A stretch of 64,000 nucleotides of DNA from Paracoccus homiensis. GTDB lineage: Bacteria; Pseudomonadota; Alphaproteobacteria; Rhodobacterales; Rhodobacteraceae. The stretch is from the NCBI RefSeq assembly GCF_900111675.1, contig NZ_FOHO01000003.1:248001-312000 (forward strand), read 5' to 3'. Every line of letters begins with the position of its first letter. The stretch's first letter is position 1. The position numbers and the translations under genes were made by a program. Below the pieces are notes generated by a model, which made no database searches, was not told the DNA's origin, and saw only the letters and a list, made by a program, of their open reading frames with translations. Below, one piece after another: positions 1-7,428 of the stretch.

Positions 1-248
1 ACGCCGAGGCGCATCGTGCCTTCTATCGGCTGACGGTGCTGCCCTTGGCGACGCGGGTGGCTGCCTCGATCGCGTGGTGGCTGTCGGAACATCTGGGCGC
101 CGAGGTGGATCTGCGGCCCGACCCCGATCGTATTCCGGCCCTGGCCGAAGAGCGCGATCAGCAATGGGCCCGGATCGGGGCTGCCAGTTTCCTGAGTGAT
201 GCGGAAAAGCGTGCCCTGTTGGGGTTGCCGCCGCAGGCCGAGGCATAG
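1..248 (+). CDS. GTA portal protein (g3), C-terminal fragment
   Basis: This is the last 81 or so codons of a protein that begins upstream of the window, with the frame open from base 3 to the TAG at 246-248. The tail is rich in Ala, Glu and Arg, and the stretch AFYRLTVLPL followed by an amphipathic helix resembles the C-terminus of HK97-type portal proteins. The assignment rests mainly on position: it lies immediately upstream of g3.5, the prohead protease and the capsid, which is the RcGTA order. The portal forms the dodecameric ring through which DNA enters the head. The packaging genes (terminase) would lie to the left, outside the window. Confidence 0.8.
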   Translation, partial: AEAHRAFYRLTVLPLATRVAASIAWWLSEHLGAEVDLRPDPDRIPALAEERDQQWARIGAASFLSDAEKRALLGLPPQAEA

Positions 249-252
249 CGCG

Positions 253-486
253 ATGGAAGGGTCACGTTTCGTGAAGGACGGCATCGGTTGGCACGATCAG
301 CGCTTTGAGGCGCAGGAGCGGATCATGGCGCTGCAATTCGGCACCGTGGAACGCCGGTTGGAAAGCATCGAGCGCCTGATCGAGGGGTTGGAACGGCGCT
401 TGTGGATGACGGTCTACGGCGTTGTCGCCGTGATCCTGACGCAGGCTGTTCAGGGCATTTTGGAATATGCGCCGAAAGGAGGCTGA
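253..486 (+). CDS. GTA g3.5 small membrane-anchored protein
   Basis: A 77-residue protein starts four bases after the portal stop. The N-terminal half is charged (WHDQRFEAQERI and a predicted coiled-coil around residues 25-50). Residues 52-68 form one hydrophobic segment (MTVYGVVAVILTQAV). A small protein of this kind sits between portal and protease in the RcGTA cluster (orfg3.5). Its function is not established. The coiled coil plus one membrane span suggests an assembly or membrane-tethering role, but that is inference. The stop is three bases before the protease start, and the end of this gene contains the protease ribosome-binding site. Confidence 0.75.
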   Translation: MEGSRFVKDGIGWHDQRFEAQERIMALQFGTVERRLESIERLIEGLERRLWMTVYGVVAVILTQAVQGILEYAPKGG

Positions 487-489
487 TGG

Positions 490-1020
490 ATGGTTCCGGG
501 ACTTGAGGTGAAATTCGCGGGTGGGGCTCCGATCCTGTCCGACGGGCATGTGATCGAGGGATATGCAAGCCTGTTCGGACTGACGGATCAGGGGGGCGAT
601 GCGGTGATGCGCGGTGCCTTTGCCGCCAGCCTGGCCAAGCTGAGCGCCAAGGGCGACAAGGTTCGGATGCTGTGGCAGCACGATCCGGCCAAGCCCATCG
701 GCGTCTGGGATGAGATCCGCGAGGATGAGAAGGGCCTTTGGGTCAAGGGGCGACTGTTGCCGGATGTGATCCAGGCCCGCGAAGCGGCGGCGCTGATCCA
801 GGCTGGTGCGATCGACGGCCTGTCGATCGGCTATCGCACGATCCGCGCGGAGCGCGATCAGAAGGGGCGCCGCGCCCTGGCCGAGGTCGAGCTGTGGGAG
901 GTGTCCTTGGTAACCTTTCCGATGCTGCCCGAGGCCAAGGTCGGCCGCAAGGAGGCAGAGGATCTGCGCGAGATGGCCGATCTGTTCGCCATTGCCGCGG
1001 ATGCGTTGCGCAACGACTGA
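490..1020 (+). CDS. GTA prohead maturation protease (g4), HK97 family
   Basis: The 176-residue protein matches HK97-family prohead serine proteases in length and pattern. These enzymes trim the N-terminal delta domain of the capsid protein inside the prohead. Catalytic candidates are visible: His64 in MLWQHDP and Ser112 in DGLSIGY, followed by the typical WEVSLVTFP segment. A strong Shine-Dalgarno (aaaggaggct, 476-485) decides the start at 490 over the out-of-frame ATG at 486. The gene lies between g3.5 and the capsid, the standard module order for HK97-like heads. The frame is intact with no missing active-site residue. Confidence 0.93.
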   Translation: MVPGLEVKFAGGAPILSDGHVIEGYASLFGLTDQGGDAVMRGAFAASLAKLSAKGDKVRMLWQHDPAKPIGVWDEIREDEKGLWVKGRLLPDVIQAREAAALIQAGAIDGLSIGYRTIRAERDQKGRRALAEVELWEVSLVTFPMLPEAKVGRKEAEDLREMADLFAIAADALRND

Positions 1021-1040
1021 ACCGTTTCAACAAGATTGCC

Positions 1041-1065
1041 GGAAGGCGCCGCAACGGCGCGTTCC
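1041..1065 (+). promoter_or_regulatory. Hairpin in the protease-capsid gap
   Basis: An 11-bp stem with one mismatch (left arm 1041-1051, right arm 1055-1065) closes on a 3-nt loop. It lies in the 122-bp gap before the capsid start at 1143. No T-run follows, so a simple terminator is unlikely. A role as a 5' end stabiliser or processing site for a capsid-specific mRNA segment is inferred. Confidence 0.55.
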
Positions 1066-1142
1066 GCAGGGTTCGGGTCACGTGTGGCGTGGCCTGAAAG
1101 CAGGGGCGTGCCGGCCCCGATTGTCGCGATGAGGAGAAGACC

Positions 1143-2321
1143 ATGACCGAGGTGAAAGCCGCGGGCGCGAAAGATGTGCCTGCCGATTTCAGAGGCGTCG
1201 ATCTGAAAGGGGCCATGATGGGGTTCGTCACCGAACTCAAGGGCTTCCGCGAAGACATCCAGAACAAACTTACTGCACAGGAAGAGCGTATGAACATGCT
1301 TGATCGCAAAACTGCACTGCGGGGCCGCGCGCCTCTGTCGACCGTGGCCGAGACCGAGGTTCCGCATCAGAAGGCGTTCAACGCCTATCTGCGCAGCGGC
1401 GACGATGACGGCCTGCGCGGTCTGGCCATCGAAGAAAAGGGCCTGAGCGTCGCAAGCGATGGTGGCTTCCTGGCCGCGCCGCAGGTCGCCGACACCGTGC
1501 AGAATGTGCTGCGCGCCGGGGCCTCGCTGCGCAAGCTGGCCAATGTCGTGGCGGTCGAATCCTCGTCCTACGAGGTGCTGGTCGACAAGGCCGATATGGG
1601 CGCGGGCTGGGCCGATGAAAGCGATGCGACTGAAACCGGTGCGGGCGGCGTCGAGCGTATCTCGATCCCGGTGCATGAGTTGTCGGCGATGCCGAAGGCC
1701 AGCCAGCGCCTTCTGGACGATGCGGCCTTCGATGTCGAAGGCTGGCTTGCCGAACGCATCGCCGACAAGTTCGCCCGCTCGGAAGCGGCGGCGTTCATCA
1801 ACGGTGATGGTATCTCGAAGCCGCGCGGCATCATGTCCTATCCGACCGCCGCGGCAGGTGCCGAAGGCGATGGCCAGATCGGCGTTGTCGGTACCGGGGC
1901 GCTGGGCGATTTCAACACCGCCTCGCCGGCGGATTCGCTGATCGACCTGATCTACGCGCTGGGCGCCGAATACCGCGCCAATGCCTGTTTCGTGATGAAC
2001 TCGAAGACGGCGGCGCGGGTGCGCAAGATGAAGGATGCCGATGGTCGCTTCCTGTGGAGCGATGCGCTGTCGGCTGGTCAGGCGGCGCAGCTGTTGGGCT
2101 ATCCGGTCATGATCAGCGAGGATATGCCCGATATCGACATGGAAAGCTGTGCCATCGCCTTTGGTGATTTCCACGCCGCCTATACCATCGTCGAACGCCC
2201 CGACCTGCGCGTTCTGCGCGATCCGTTCAGCGCCAAGCCGCATGTCCTGTTCTATGCGACCAAGCGCGTCGGTGGCGGCGTCACCGACTTTAATGCGCTG
2301 AAGTTGCTGCAGTTCGTCTGA
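1143..2321 (+). CDS. GTA major capsid protein (g5), HK97 fold
   Basis: This 392-residue protein builds the GTA head shell. The N-terminal ~100 residues are charged and helical, like the delta/scaffold domain removed by the g4 protease. The rest shows HK97-fold hallmarks: the segment GGFLAAPQVADTV, the spine-helix region LDDAAFDVEGWLAERIADKFAR, and the FINGDG motif. The SD gaggagaag sits eight bases before the ATG. It follows g4 after a 122-bp gap and is followed by another long structured gap, unlike the tightly packed tail genes downstream. The length is close to the ~400 residues of RcGTA capsid. Confidence 0.95.
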   Translation: MTEVKAAGAKDVPADFRGVDLKGAMMGFVTELKGFREDIQNKLTAQEERMNMLDRKTALRGRAPLSTVAETEVPHQKAFNAYLRSGDDDGLRGLAIEEKGLSVASDGGFLAAPQVADTVQNVLRAGASLRKLANVVAVESSSYEVLVDKADMGAGWADESDATETGAGGVERISIPVHELSAMPKASQRLLDDAAFDVEGWLAERIADKFARSEAAAFINGDGISKPRGIMSYPTAAAGAEGDGQIGVVGTGALGDFNTASPADSLIDLIYALGAEYRANACFVMNSKTAARVRKMKDADGRFLWSDALSAGQAAQLLGYPVMISEDMPDIDMESCAIAFGDFHAAYTIVERPDLRVLRDPFSAKPHVLFYATKRVGGGVTDFNALKLLQFV

Positions 2322-2339
2322 TCCACCCGGATCGGACGA

Positions 2340-2427
2340 GAAGAGGGGCCGGGCGTGCGGCTGGCCAACCCGGCTTTGCAACTGTCCGCGCGCGCTGACG
2401 GCTGGCGCGCGGGCCCGGCCCCTTTTC
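2340..2427 (+). terminator. Large hairpin with T-run after the capsid gene
   Basis: The left arm 2340-2354 pairs with 2413-2427 over 15 bp, with one G-U wobble. A nested second hairpin (2386-2393 with 2405-2412, 8 bp perfect, 11-nt loop) abuts the right arm. The right arm itself contains a TTTT run. The structure lies 19 bases after the capsid stop, inside an otherwise continuous operon. It can act as a partial terminator or as a 3' stability element for capsid mRNA. Which of these applies is inference. Confidence 0.65.
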
Positions 2428-2508
2428 GCAGCGGATACCGGCGAGGCCCTGGCGGGCCTTGCCCTTTTTGAACGGGTCGGCGGACGGCAGGACGGGAGGT
2501 TCGCAACG

Positions 2509-3123
2509 ATGATGCTAAGAGATGAAACGGTGCCGGCAGCAGAGGCGTTGCCCGTTGCCGTATTGCGCGGACATTTGCGCCTGAGTTCGGGCTTTGACAT
2601 TGCGGCCGACGCGGATGAGACGGCGGCTTTGGTCGGGTTCCTTCGGGCTGCGATTTCGGCGATCGAGGCGCGAACGGGCAAGGTTCTTCTGACGCGCCGC
2701 TTCCGGATGCAGCTGGAAGACTGGCGCGACAGGCTGGGTCAGCCATTGCCGTTGGCGCCGGTGATTTCGGTTGACGATATCCGGATCGACGACGGGGCGG
2801 GCACCGAGACGGTGCTGTCGCCCGACAATTGGCGGCTGGTGCCCGATGATCAGCGGCCGATGATCCTTCCGACCGGGGTGATCCTGCCCAATGTGCCGCG
2901 CCGCGGTCATGTGACGGTGACCTTCACTGCCGGGTTCGGGGAAACATGGGACCGGGTTCCTGCCGATCTTGCCCATGCGGCGATCATGCTGGCCAGCCAG
3001 TATTACGAGGACCGCAGCTTCGACGGCGGTCGGGGCGCGATGCCCTTCGGTGTCAGCGCATTGATCGAGCGATGGCGCGCGGTGCGGACGCTTGCCGGTC
3101 GTGGCAACCGGGAGATGCGCTGA
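2509..3123 (+). CDS. GTA head-tail adaptor (g6)
   Basis: A 204-residue protein with the layout of phage gp6-like head-tail connector proteins. It has an N-terminal helical part, then a central motif FTAGFGETWDRVPADLAHAAIMLASQYYEDR split over residues ~145-175. The 'ADLAHA...YY..R' helix is typical of DUF3168-adjacent connector proteins and of RcGTA g6. The connector would sit under the portal and form the first adaptor ring. A SD (gggagg, 2494-2499) precedes tandem ATGs at 2509 and 2512, and either could start. Its stop overlaps the ATG of g7 (TGATG). Confidence 0.85.
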   Translation: MMLRDETVPAAEALPVAVLRGHLRLSSGFDIAADADETAALVGFLRAAISAIEARTGKVLLTRRFRMQLEDWRDRLGQPLPLAPVISVDDIRIDDGAGTETVLSPDNWRLVPDDQRPMILPTGVILPNVPRRGHVTVTFTAGFGETWDRVPADLAHAAIMLASQYYEDRSFDGGRGAMPFGVSALIERWRAVRTLAGRGNREMR

Positions 3124-3461
3124 TGGGCGTGCCTCGGTTGTCGGTTCGCATGACGCTGGAAGCGCCCGAGCGTCAGGGTGACGGAATGGGTGGCTATGCG
3201 TTGATCTGGGTACCTCTGGGGACGCTGTGGGCCGAGATGAAGGCCGGTTCGGGCCGCGAGCGTCAGGCCGAAGTTGGCCCGGAAAGTGTCGTTTCCTGGC
3301 GCATTACGGTGCGCGGTGCGCGGTCCGGCGATCCGCGCCGACCCGGTGCGGGCCAGCGGCTGCGTCTGGGCGATCGGATTTTCGCGATTGAGGCCGTGGC
3401 CGAGCAGGACAGTGGCGGGCGCTGGCTGACCTGTTTTGCCCGCGAGGAGGATCAGGGATGA
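3123..3461 (+). CDS. GTA head-tail stopper/adaptor (g7)
   Basis: The 112-residue beta-rich protein has the pattern of phage head-closure (stopper) proteins: an N-terminal region ending in WVPLGTLWAEM, a central RQAEVGPESVVSWRITVRG and a C-terminal LRLGDRIFAIEAV. The 'LW' and 'R....Y/W.ITVR' spacing is usual for the DUF1506/Gp8-like head-tail joining family. It would close the portal channel after packaging. Its ATG overlaps the g6 stop by one base, and its end overlaps g8 by four bases, so translation is coupled. Confidence 0.82.
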   Translation: MGVPRLSVRMTLEAPERQGDGMGGYALIWVPLGTLWAEMKAGSGRERQAEVGPESVVSWRITVRGARSGDPRRPGAGQRLRLGDRIFAIEAVAEQDSGGRWLTCFAREEDQG

Positions 3462-3877
3462 GCTATGCGGCAAGCACGGCGTTGCAGGGTGCCGTCTATC
3501 AATGCCTGCGCGGCGACGGGGCGCTGACCCAGTTGGTTGGCGATGCGATCTTCGACGCGATGCCGACCGAGGCGCCAAGCGGTGTCTATGTCTCGCTTGG
3601 CCCGGAAGAGACGCGGGATGCGGGCGACATGACGGCCGCCGGATCGCAGCACGATTTCGTGGTGTCGGTTCTGTCGGGCAGCGATGGTCCCGCGGGCTTT
3701 TCGGCCGTGAAGGCCGCGGCCGTTGCGGTGTCGGATGCGCTGGATGCCGCGGATTTCCAGATGGATCGCGGAGAGTTGGTCGGTTTGTGGTTCCTGCGCG
3801 CCAAGGCGCGGCGGGTTGAAAATGGTGCGGCGCGGCGGGTCGATCTGACATTCCGCGCGCGCGTTGATCTTGGCTGA
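3458..3877 (+). CDS. GTA tail terminator (g8), DUF3168
   Basis: A 139-residue protein with the DUF3168 layout: an N-terminal helix ALQGAVYQCLRGDGALTQLVG, then PTEAPSGVYVSLGPEE, a beta strand HDFVVSVLSG and a C-terminal ARRVDLTFRARVD. Family members cap the end of the phage tail tube and join it to the head. The order g7-g8-major tail protein supports this. The ATGA overlap with g7 shows coupling. Nothing is missing compared with homologues I know. Confidence 0.88.
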   Translation: MSYAASTALQGAVYQCLRGDGALTQLVGDAIFDAMPTEAPSGVYVSLGPEETRDAGDMTAAGSQHDFVVSVLSGSDGPAGFSAVKAAAVAVSDALDAADFQMDRGELVGLWFLRAKARRVENGAARRVDLTFRARVDLG

Positions 3878-3889
3878 GGAGACTGACCC

Positions 3890-4303
3890 ATGGCGGTACA
3901 GAATGGACGTGATCTGCTGATCAAGATGGATATGAGCGGCAATGGCGCGTTTGAGACGGTGGCCGGGCTTCGTGCCACGCGCCTGTCGTTCAATGCGGAA
4001 ACGGTCGATGTGACCAGCATGGAAAGCCAGGGTGGTTGGCGAGAATTGCTTGGCGGCGCGGGTATACGCAGCGCCTCGATCAGTGGGTCTGGCGTGTTTC
4101 GTGATGCCTCGACCGACGGGCGGGCGCGACAAATCTTTTTCGACGGAGAGGTGCCGCGCTTTCAGGTCGTAATCCCCGATTTCGGCACGGTCGAAGGGCC
4201 GTTCCAGATCACCGCGCTGGAATATTCGGGCAGCTACAATGGCGAGGCCACTTACGAACTGACGCTGGCCTCGGCAGGGGCGCTGACCTTTACGGCCCAA
4301 TGA
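3890..4303 (+). CDS. GTA major tail protein (g9), TP901-1 family
   Basis: The 137-residue protein builds the tail tube. It shows the TP901-1/phi13-type major tail protein pattern: MAVQNGRDLLIKMD at the start, the central FNAETVDVTSMES motif, then GGWRELLGGAG and a beta-rich C-terminus (YELTLASAGALTFTA). A SD (tgaggag) precedes the ATG at 3890. Its TGA overlaps the first base of the g10 start region (ATGATGG). A tube gene would be needed in many copies. No hairpin follows it, unlike the capsid gene. Confidence 0.92.
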   Translation: MAVQNGRDLLIKMDMSGNGAFETVAGLRATRLSFNAETVDVTSMESQGGWRELLGGAGIRSASISGSGVFRDASTDGRARQIFFDGEVPRFQVVIPDFGTVEGPFQITALEYSGSYNGEATYELTLASAGALTFTAQ

Positions 4304-4617
4304 TGGCGAACCAGTTCACGGGCGAGGTCCAGATCACGCTGGACGGTCAGCCGCATGTTGCCAAGCTGACCCTTGGTGCATTGGCTGAACTGGAAACCGA
4401 ACTGGGCGCGGAAAGCCTGGTCGAGTTGATCGAACGGTTCGAGGCGGGCCGCTTTGGCAGCCGCGATGTCATTGCAATCCTGGTCGCGGGATTGCGGGGC
4501 GGGGGCTGGGCTGGCGGGCGCGATGATCTGCTGACCGTCGATATCGACGGTGGTCCTGCGGCGGGTGCCCGCAGTGCTGCGCAATTGTTGAGCCGGGCCT
4601 TTCAGGTGGTCGCATGA
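4300..4617 (+). CDS. GTA g10, gene transfer agent family protein
   Basis: This 105-residue protein matches the GTA g10 family: FTGEVQITLDGQPHVAKLTLGALAELETELG at the N-terminus (split as seen around residues 5-35) and a helical RFGSRDVIAILVAGLRGGG. In tailed phages the pair between tail tube and tape measure encodes tail assembly chaperones. By position g10 and g10.1 probably play that part. The start could be 4300 or the adjacent ATG at 4303. It overlaps both neighbours by four bases, giving tight coupling. Confidence 0.85.
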   Translation: MMANQFTGEVQITLDGQPHVAKLTLGALAELETELGAESLVELIERFEAGRFGSRDVIAILVAGLRGGGWAGGRDDLLTVDIDGGPAAGARSAAQLLSRAFQVVA

Positions 4618-4841
4618 CCGAGCTGACACCGCGTGGGCTGGACTGGCCCGGGCTGATGCGTGCGGGGATGCGTGGTTTACACCTGCATCCCCAGCAGTTC
4701 TGGGCGCTGACCCCGGCCGAGCTTGCCCTGATGCTGGGTGTCGAGGCCGGGCCTTCTGCCATGACCAGAAACCGTCTGGCCGAGTTGTCGGCCAGATTTC
4801 CCGATACACCGCCGGCAACGGATGGTGCGCACACATCATGA
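4614..4841 (+). CDS. GTA g10.1, tail assembly chaperone-like (DUF2376 type)
   Basis: A 75-residue protein with the sequence LDWPGLMRAGMRGLHLHP and the helical pattern FWALTPAELALMLG. This is the common 'phage tail assembly chaperone' signature of GTA clusters, where a small protein starts 'FW.LTP.EL'. It overlaps g10 by four bases and ends 12 bases before the tape measure. It probably works with g10 to keep the tape measure protein soluble during tail assembly. That role is inferred from position and family. Confidence 0.82.
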   Translation: MTELTPRGLDWPGLMRAGMRGLHLHPQQFWALTPAELALMLGVEAGPSAMTRNRLAELSARFPDTPPATDGAHTS

Positions 4842-4853
4842 GGAGCCTTGGCC

Positions 4854-5510
4854 ATGGCAAACAAGGACGGGTTCAGCGGCGGCCTTGATCAGCTGGACGA
4901 AAATATGGGGCAGGCTGGTCGCATGACCGCCGAGTTCGAGAAAGAGTTGGCGCGGCTGCGTCAGTCAATGGCGTTTACCAGCCGCGAAGTCAGTACGCTG
5001 AGCAGCGGTCTGGAAAGCGGCTTGCGGCGTGCAATCGACGGGCTGGCCTTTGACGGGGTGAAGCTGTCGGATGCGCTGAAGGGAATTGGCCAGTCAATTG
5101 CCGATACGGTGTTTTCGATTGCCATGAAGCCGGTCGAGCAGGCGTTGTCCTCGACCCTGGCGCAGGGTGTCAGCGGCATCATGGGTTCCGTCATGCCCTT
5201 CGCGGATGGTGGGGCATTCGTCCAGGGACGGGTGATGCCGTTCGCCAAGGGCGGTATCGTTTCAAGTCCGACCCATTTCCCCATGCGCGGTGCGACCGGC
5301 CTTATGGGTGAGGCCGGCCCCGAAGCGATCATGCCTTTGCAGCGCGGAGCCGATGGGCGCCTGGGCGTTGCAAGCGCAGGCGGGTCCCGACGCCCGGTCA
5401 ATGTCACCTTCAATGTCACAACCCCGGATGTGGCGGGCTTCAAGCGCAGCAGATCGCAGATCGCGGCGCAGATGGCCCGTGCCCTGTCCCAGGGTGATCG
5501 AAACAGCTGA
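4854..5510 (+). CDS. GTA tape measure protein (g11), short form
   Basis: A 218-residue protein with an N-terminal coiled-coil (about residues 8-60), a helical middle including SIADTVFSIAMKPVEQAL, and two copies of a glycine-rich motif (VMPFADGGAFV and VMPFAKGGIVS). A conserved MRGATGLMGEAGPEAIMPL follows. This C-terminal motif is standard for phage tape measure and lambda-type minor tail proteins. Phage tape measures are usually over 600 residues; about 220 is the normal GTA size and fits the short GTA tail. AGGAG at 4841-4845 favours the ATG at 4854 over the TTG at 4848. Confidence 0.9.
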   Translation: MANKDGFSGGLDQLDENMGQAGRMTAEFEKELARLRQSMAFTSREVSTLSSGLESGLRRAIDGLAFDGVKLSDALKGIGQSIADTVFSIAMKPVEQALSSTLAQGVSGIMGSVMPFADGGAFVQGRVMPFAKGGIVSSPTHFPMRGATGLMGEAGPEAIMPLQRGADGRLGVASAGGSRRPVNVTFNVTTPDVAGFKRSRSQIAAQMARALSQGDRNS

Positions 5511-5521
5511 GAGGTTTGATC

Positions 5522-6154
5522 ATGGCGTTTCATGAAATCCGGTTCCCGACAAACCTGTCCTTCGGGTCGGTGGGTGGCCCGGAACGCAAGACCGAGATCG
5601 TAACCCTTTCCAGCGGCTTTGAAGAGCGAAACACCCCATGGGCGCATGGGCGTCGTCGCTATGACGCGGGGATGGGGCTGCGGTCTTTGGATGATCTGGA
5701 GGATCTGGTCGCCTTTTTCGAGGCGCGTGCCGGGCAGTTGCATGGGTTCCGGTGGAAGGACTGGGCCGATTGCAAAAGCTGCGCGGCATCGAAGCAGCCG
5801 GCGTTTGCGGATCAGCGTATTGCCACCGGGGATGGGAATACCCGCAAGTTCCAGTTGATAAAGGCCTATACCTCTGGCCCCGCGCGTTATGAGCGCCCGC
5901 TGACCAAGATTGTCAACGGGACGGTTCGCGCGGGCGTCGGTGGCGATGAGCGGTTTTTCGGAAGCGATTACACGGTGGACAACAGGACCGGGGTAATAAC
6001 GTTCACCGATCCGCCCGAACCGGGCGCCGATGTGACCGCAGGATTTGAGTTCGATGTTCCGGTCCGCTTTGACACGGATCGAATTGCCGTTTCGGTCGCG
6101 TCCTTTCAAGCAGGCGAGATGCCTGAGATTCCGGTCATTGAGGTGCGTGTATGA
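5522..6154 (+). CDS. GTA distal tail protein (g12), DUF2460
   Basis: The 210-residue protein begins MAFHEIRFPTNLSFGS and carries the DUF2460 (TIGR02217) pattern, including a YDAGMGLRSLDDLEDLV segment, HGFRWKDWADCKS and GNTRKFQLIKAY. Members form the distal tail ring that connects tube and baseplate hub. The SD gagg (5511-5514) supports the ATG at 5522 rather than the TTG at 5516. It overlaps g13 by four bases. The Cys pair in DCKSC is common in this family. Confidence 0.9.
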   Translation: MAFHEIRFPTNLSFGSVGGPERKTEIVTLSSGFEERNTPWAHGRRRYDAGMGLRSLDDLEDLVAFFEARAGQLHGFRWKDWADCKSCAASKQPAFADQRIATGDGNTRKFQLIKAYTSGPARYERPLTKIVNGTVRAGVGGDERFFGSDYTVDNRTGVITFTDPPEPGADVTAGFEFDVPVRFDTDRIAVSVASFQAGEMPEIPVIEVRV

Positions 6155-6984
6155 CGACGACCACAACAGCGCGCGCCTGGGCGATTACCAGGGGCGATGG
6201 GCTGACGCTGGGCTTTACCGACCATGACGGAGAGTTGCAGTTTCAGGGGATCAGCTTTCGTCCCGATAGCGGAATGACCGCCAGCGCACTTGTGCAGGGG
6301 ACGGGGCTGTCCGTCGATAACTCGGAAGCGGAAGGTGCGTTGACGGATGACGCCATCACCGAGCGCGACTTGCTGGCGGGTCGTTGGGACGGCGCCATGC
6401 TGGAGATGTGGGAAGTGGACTGGCGGAATGTCGCGAAACGCACGCTGAGATTCCGTGGCACACTGGGCGAGGTGTCGCGCGGCTCTGGTGCGTTCCGGGC
6501 CGAATTGCGCGGTCTGTCAGAGCCACTGAACGCCAGCATGGGCCGGGTCTATCATCCGCTATGCGCGGCGCGTCTTGGCGACGATAAATGCGGTGTTGGT
6601 CTGGGCGGCCCTGAATGGACCCATGAAACCCAGATCGAGGCGTTGGAACATGGGCGGATCTTTCGGTTCGCCAGCTTTCCTGCCTATGACACGACATGGT
6701 TCGAACGAGGGACGCTGCATGTTCTGAGCGGTGATGCCAAGGGACTGAGCGCCACGATCAAGAACGACATCGCCAGCCCCAATGGCGGCAGAGAGATCGA
6801 GCTTTGGCAAGAGCTTGGAATGACGCCTGCCATCGGTGATCGCCTTCGTCTGGTTGCGGGCTGTGACAAGCGCAGTCTTACCTGCAAGGCCAAGTTCCGA
6901 AACTATCAGAACTTCCGTGGCTTTCCGCATCTGCCAAGCGAAGACTGGTTGCTTGCCCCGCATGTCGGATCGGGCAATGACTGA
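6151..6984 (+). CDS. GTA baseplate hub (g13), DUF2163
   Basis: The 277-residue protein matches DUF2163 (TIGR02218), the hub of the GTA tail tip. It carries four Cys at 138, 147, 238 and 245 in the contexts HPLCAA, DDKCGV, AGCDK and LTCKAKF, followed by NFRGFP. This spacing and the NFRGFP tail recall lambda gpL-type tail proteins, in which four Cys bind a [4Fe-4S] cluster. Cluster binding here is inferred. The start overlaps g12 by four bases and the end overlaps the g14 start. The N-terminal half lacks recognisable motifs. Confidence 0.9.
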   Translation: MTTTTTARAWAITRGDGLTLGFTDHDGELQFQGISFRPDSGMTASALVQGTGLSVDNSEAEGALTDDAITERDLLAGRWDGAMLEMWEVDWRNVAKRTLRFRGTLGEVSRGSGAFRAELRGLSEPLNASMGRVYHPLCAARLGDDKCGVGLGGPEWTHETQIEALEHGRIFRFASFPAYDTTWFERGTLHVLSGDAKGLSATIKNDIASPNGGREIELWQELGMTPAIGDRLRLVAGCDKRSLTCKAKFRNYQNFRGFPHLPSEDWLLAPHVGSGND

Positions 6985-7405
6985 CAGGGTTGTCGCGATT
7001 GCGCGCATGTGGATCGGGACACCATATATGCACCAGGCCAGCGTGCAGGGGGTTGGCGCAGACTGTTTGGGCCTGATCCGGGGGATATGGCGTCAACTCT
7101 ACGGCGCTGAACCCGAAACCGCGCCGGCCTATACCGCCGATTGGGGCGAGTGTTCGTCACATGAGCTGCTGTTGCAGGGCGCGTGTCGCAATCTGGTTCG
7201 ATGCAAGCCCGACTGCGCTTTCGCGCCGGGCGATGTCTTGCTGTTCCGGATGCGGCCGATGGCCGTTGCCAAGCATCTTGGCGTGCTGTCCGAGATTGGT
7301 GCCACCAGAAGATTTGTTCATGCCTATTCGGGGCATGGCGTGGTTGAAAGCCCGCTAAGTGCGCCCTGGCAGGGACGCATCGCCGGGCGTTTCAGATTTC
7401 CATAA
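6977..7405 (+). CDS. GTA cell-wall peptidase (g14), NlpC/P60
   Basis: A 142-residue NlpC/P60 cysteine peptidase. The catalytic Cys30 is in GVGADCLGL and His100 in AVAKHLGVL, with His115 in FVHAYSGH as a candidate third residue. In GTAs this enzyme is carried at the tail tip and probably opens the recipient's peptidoglycan. The preferred ATG at 6977 overlaps the g13 stop; an in-frame ATG at 6962 is possible but sits deeper in g13. The gene is 24 bases upstream of g15. Confidence 0.9.
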   Translation: MTDRVVAIARMWIGTPYMHQASVQGVGADCLGLIRGIWRQLYGAEPETAPAYTADWGECSSHELLLQGACRNLVRCKPDCAFAPGDVLLFRMRPMAVAKHLGVLSEIGATRRFVHAYSGHGVVESPLSAPWQGRIAGRFRFP

Positions 7406-7428
7406 AAGTCTGACGGAAGGAGGCCAGG

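Noticed and set aside
858..2681. A long open frame on the minus strand of about 600 codons across the protease and capsid genes
   Set aside because: It is an antisense reading of the high-GC capsid gene, low in complexity and rich in Arg, and lacks a SD. The plus-strand genes explain the region fully.
4854..5510. Tape measure gene seemed truncated
   Set aside because: About 220 residues is the normal length for GTA g11 and fits a short GTA tail. Its C-terminal motif is intact.
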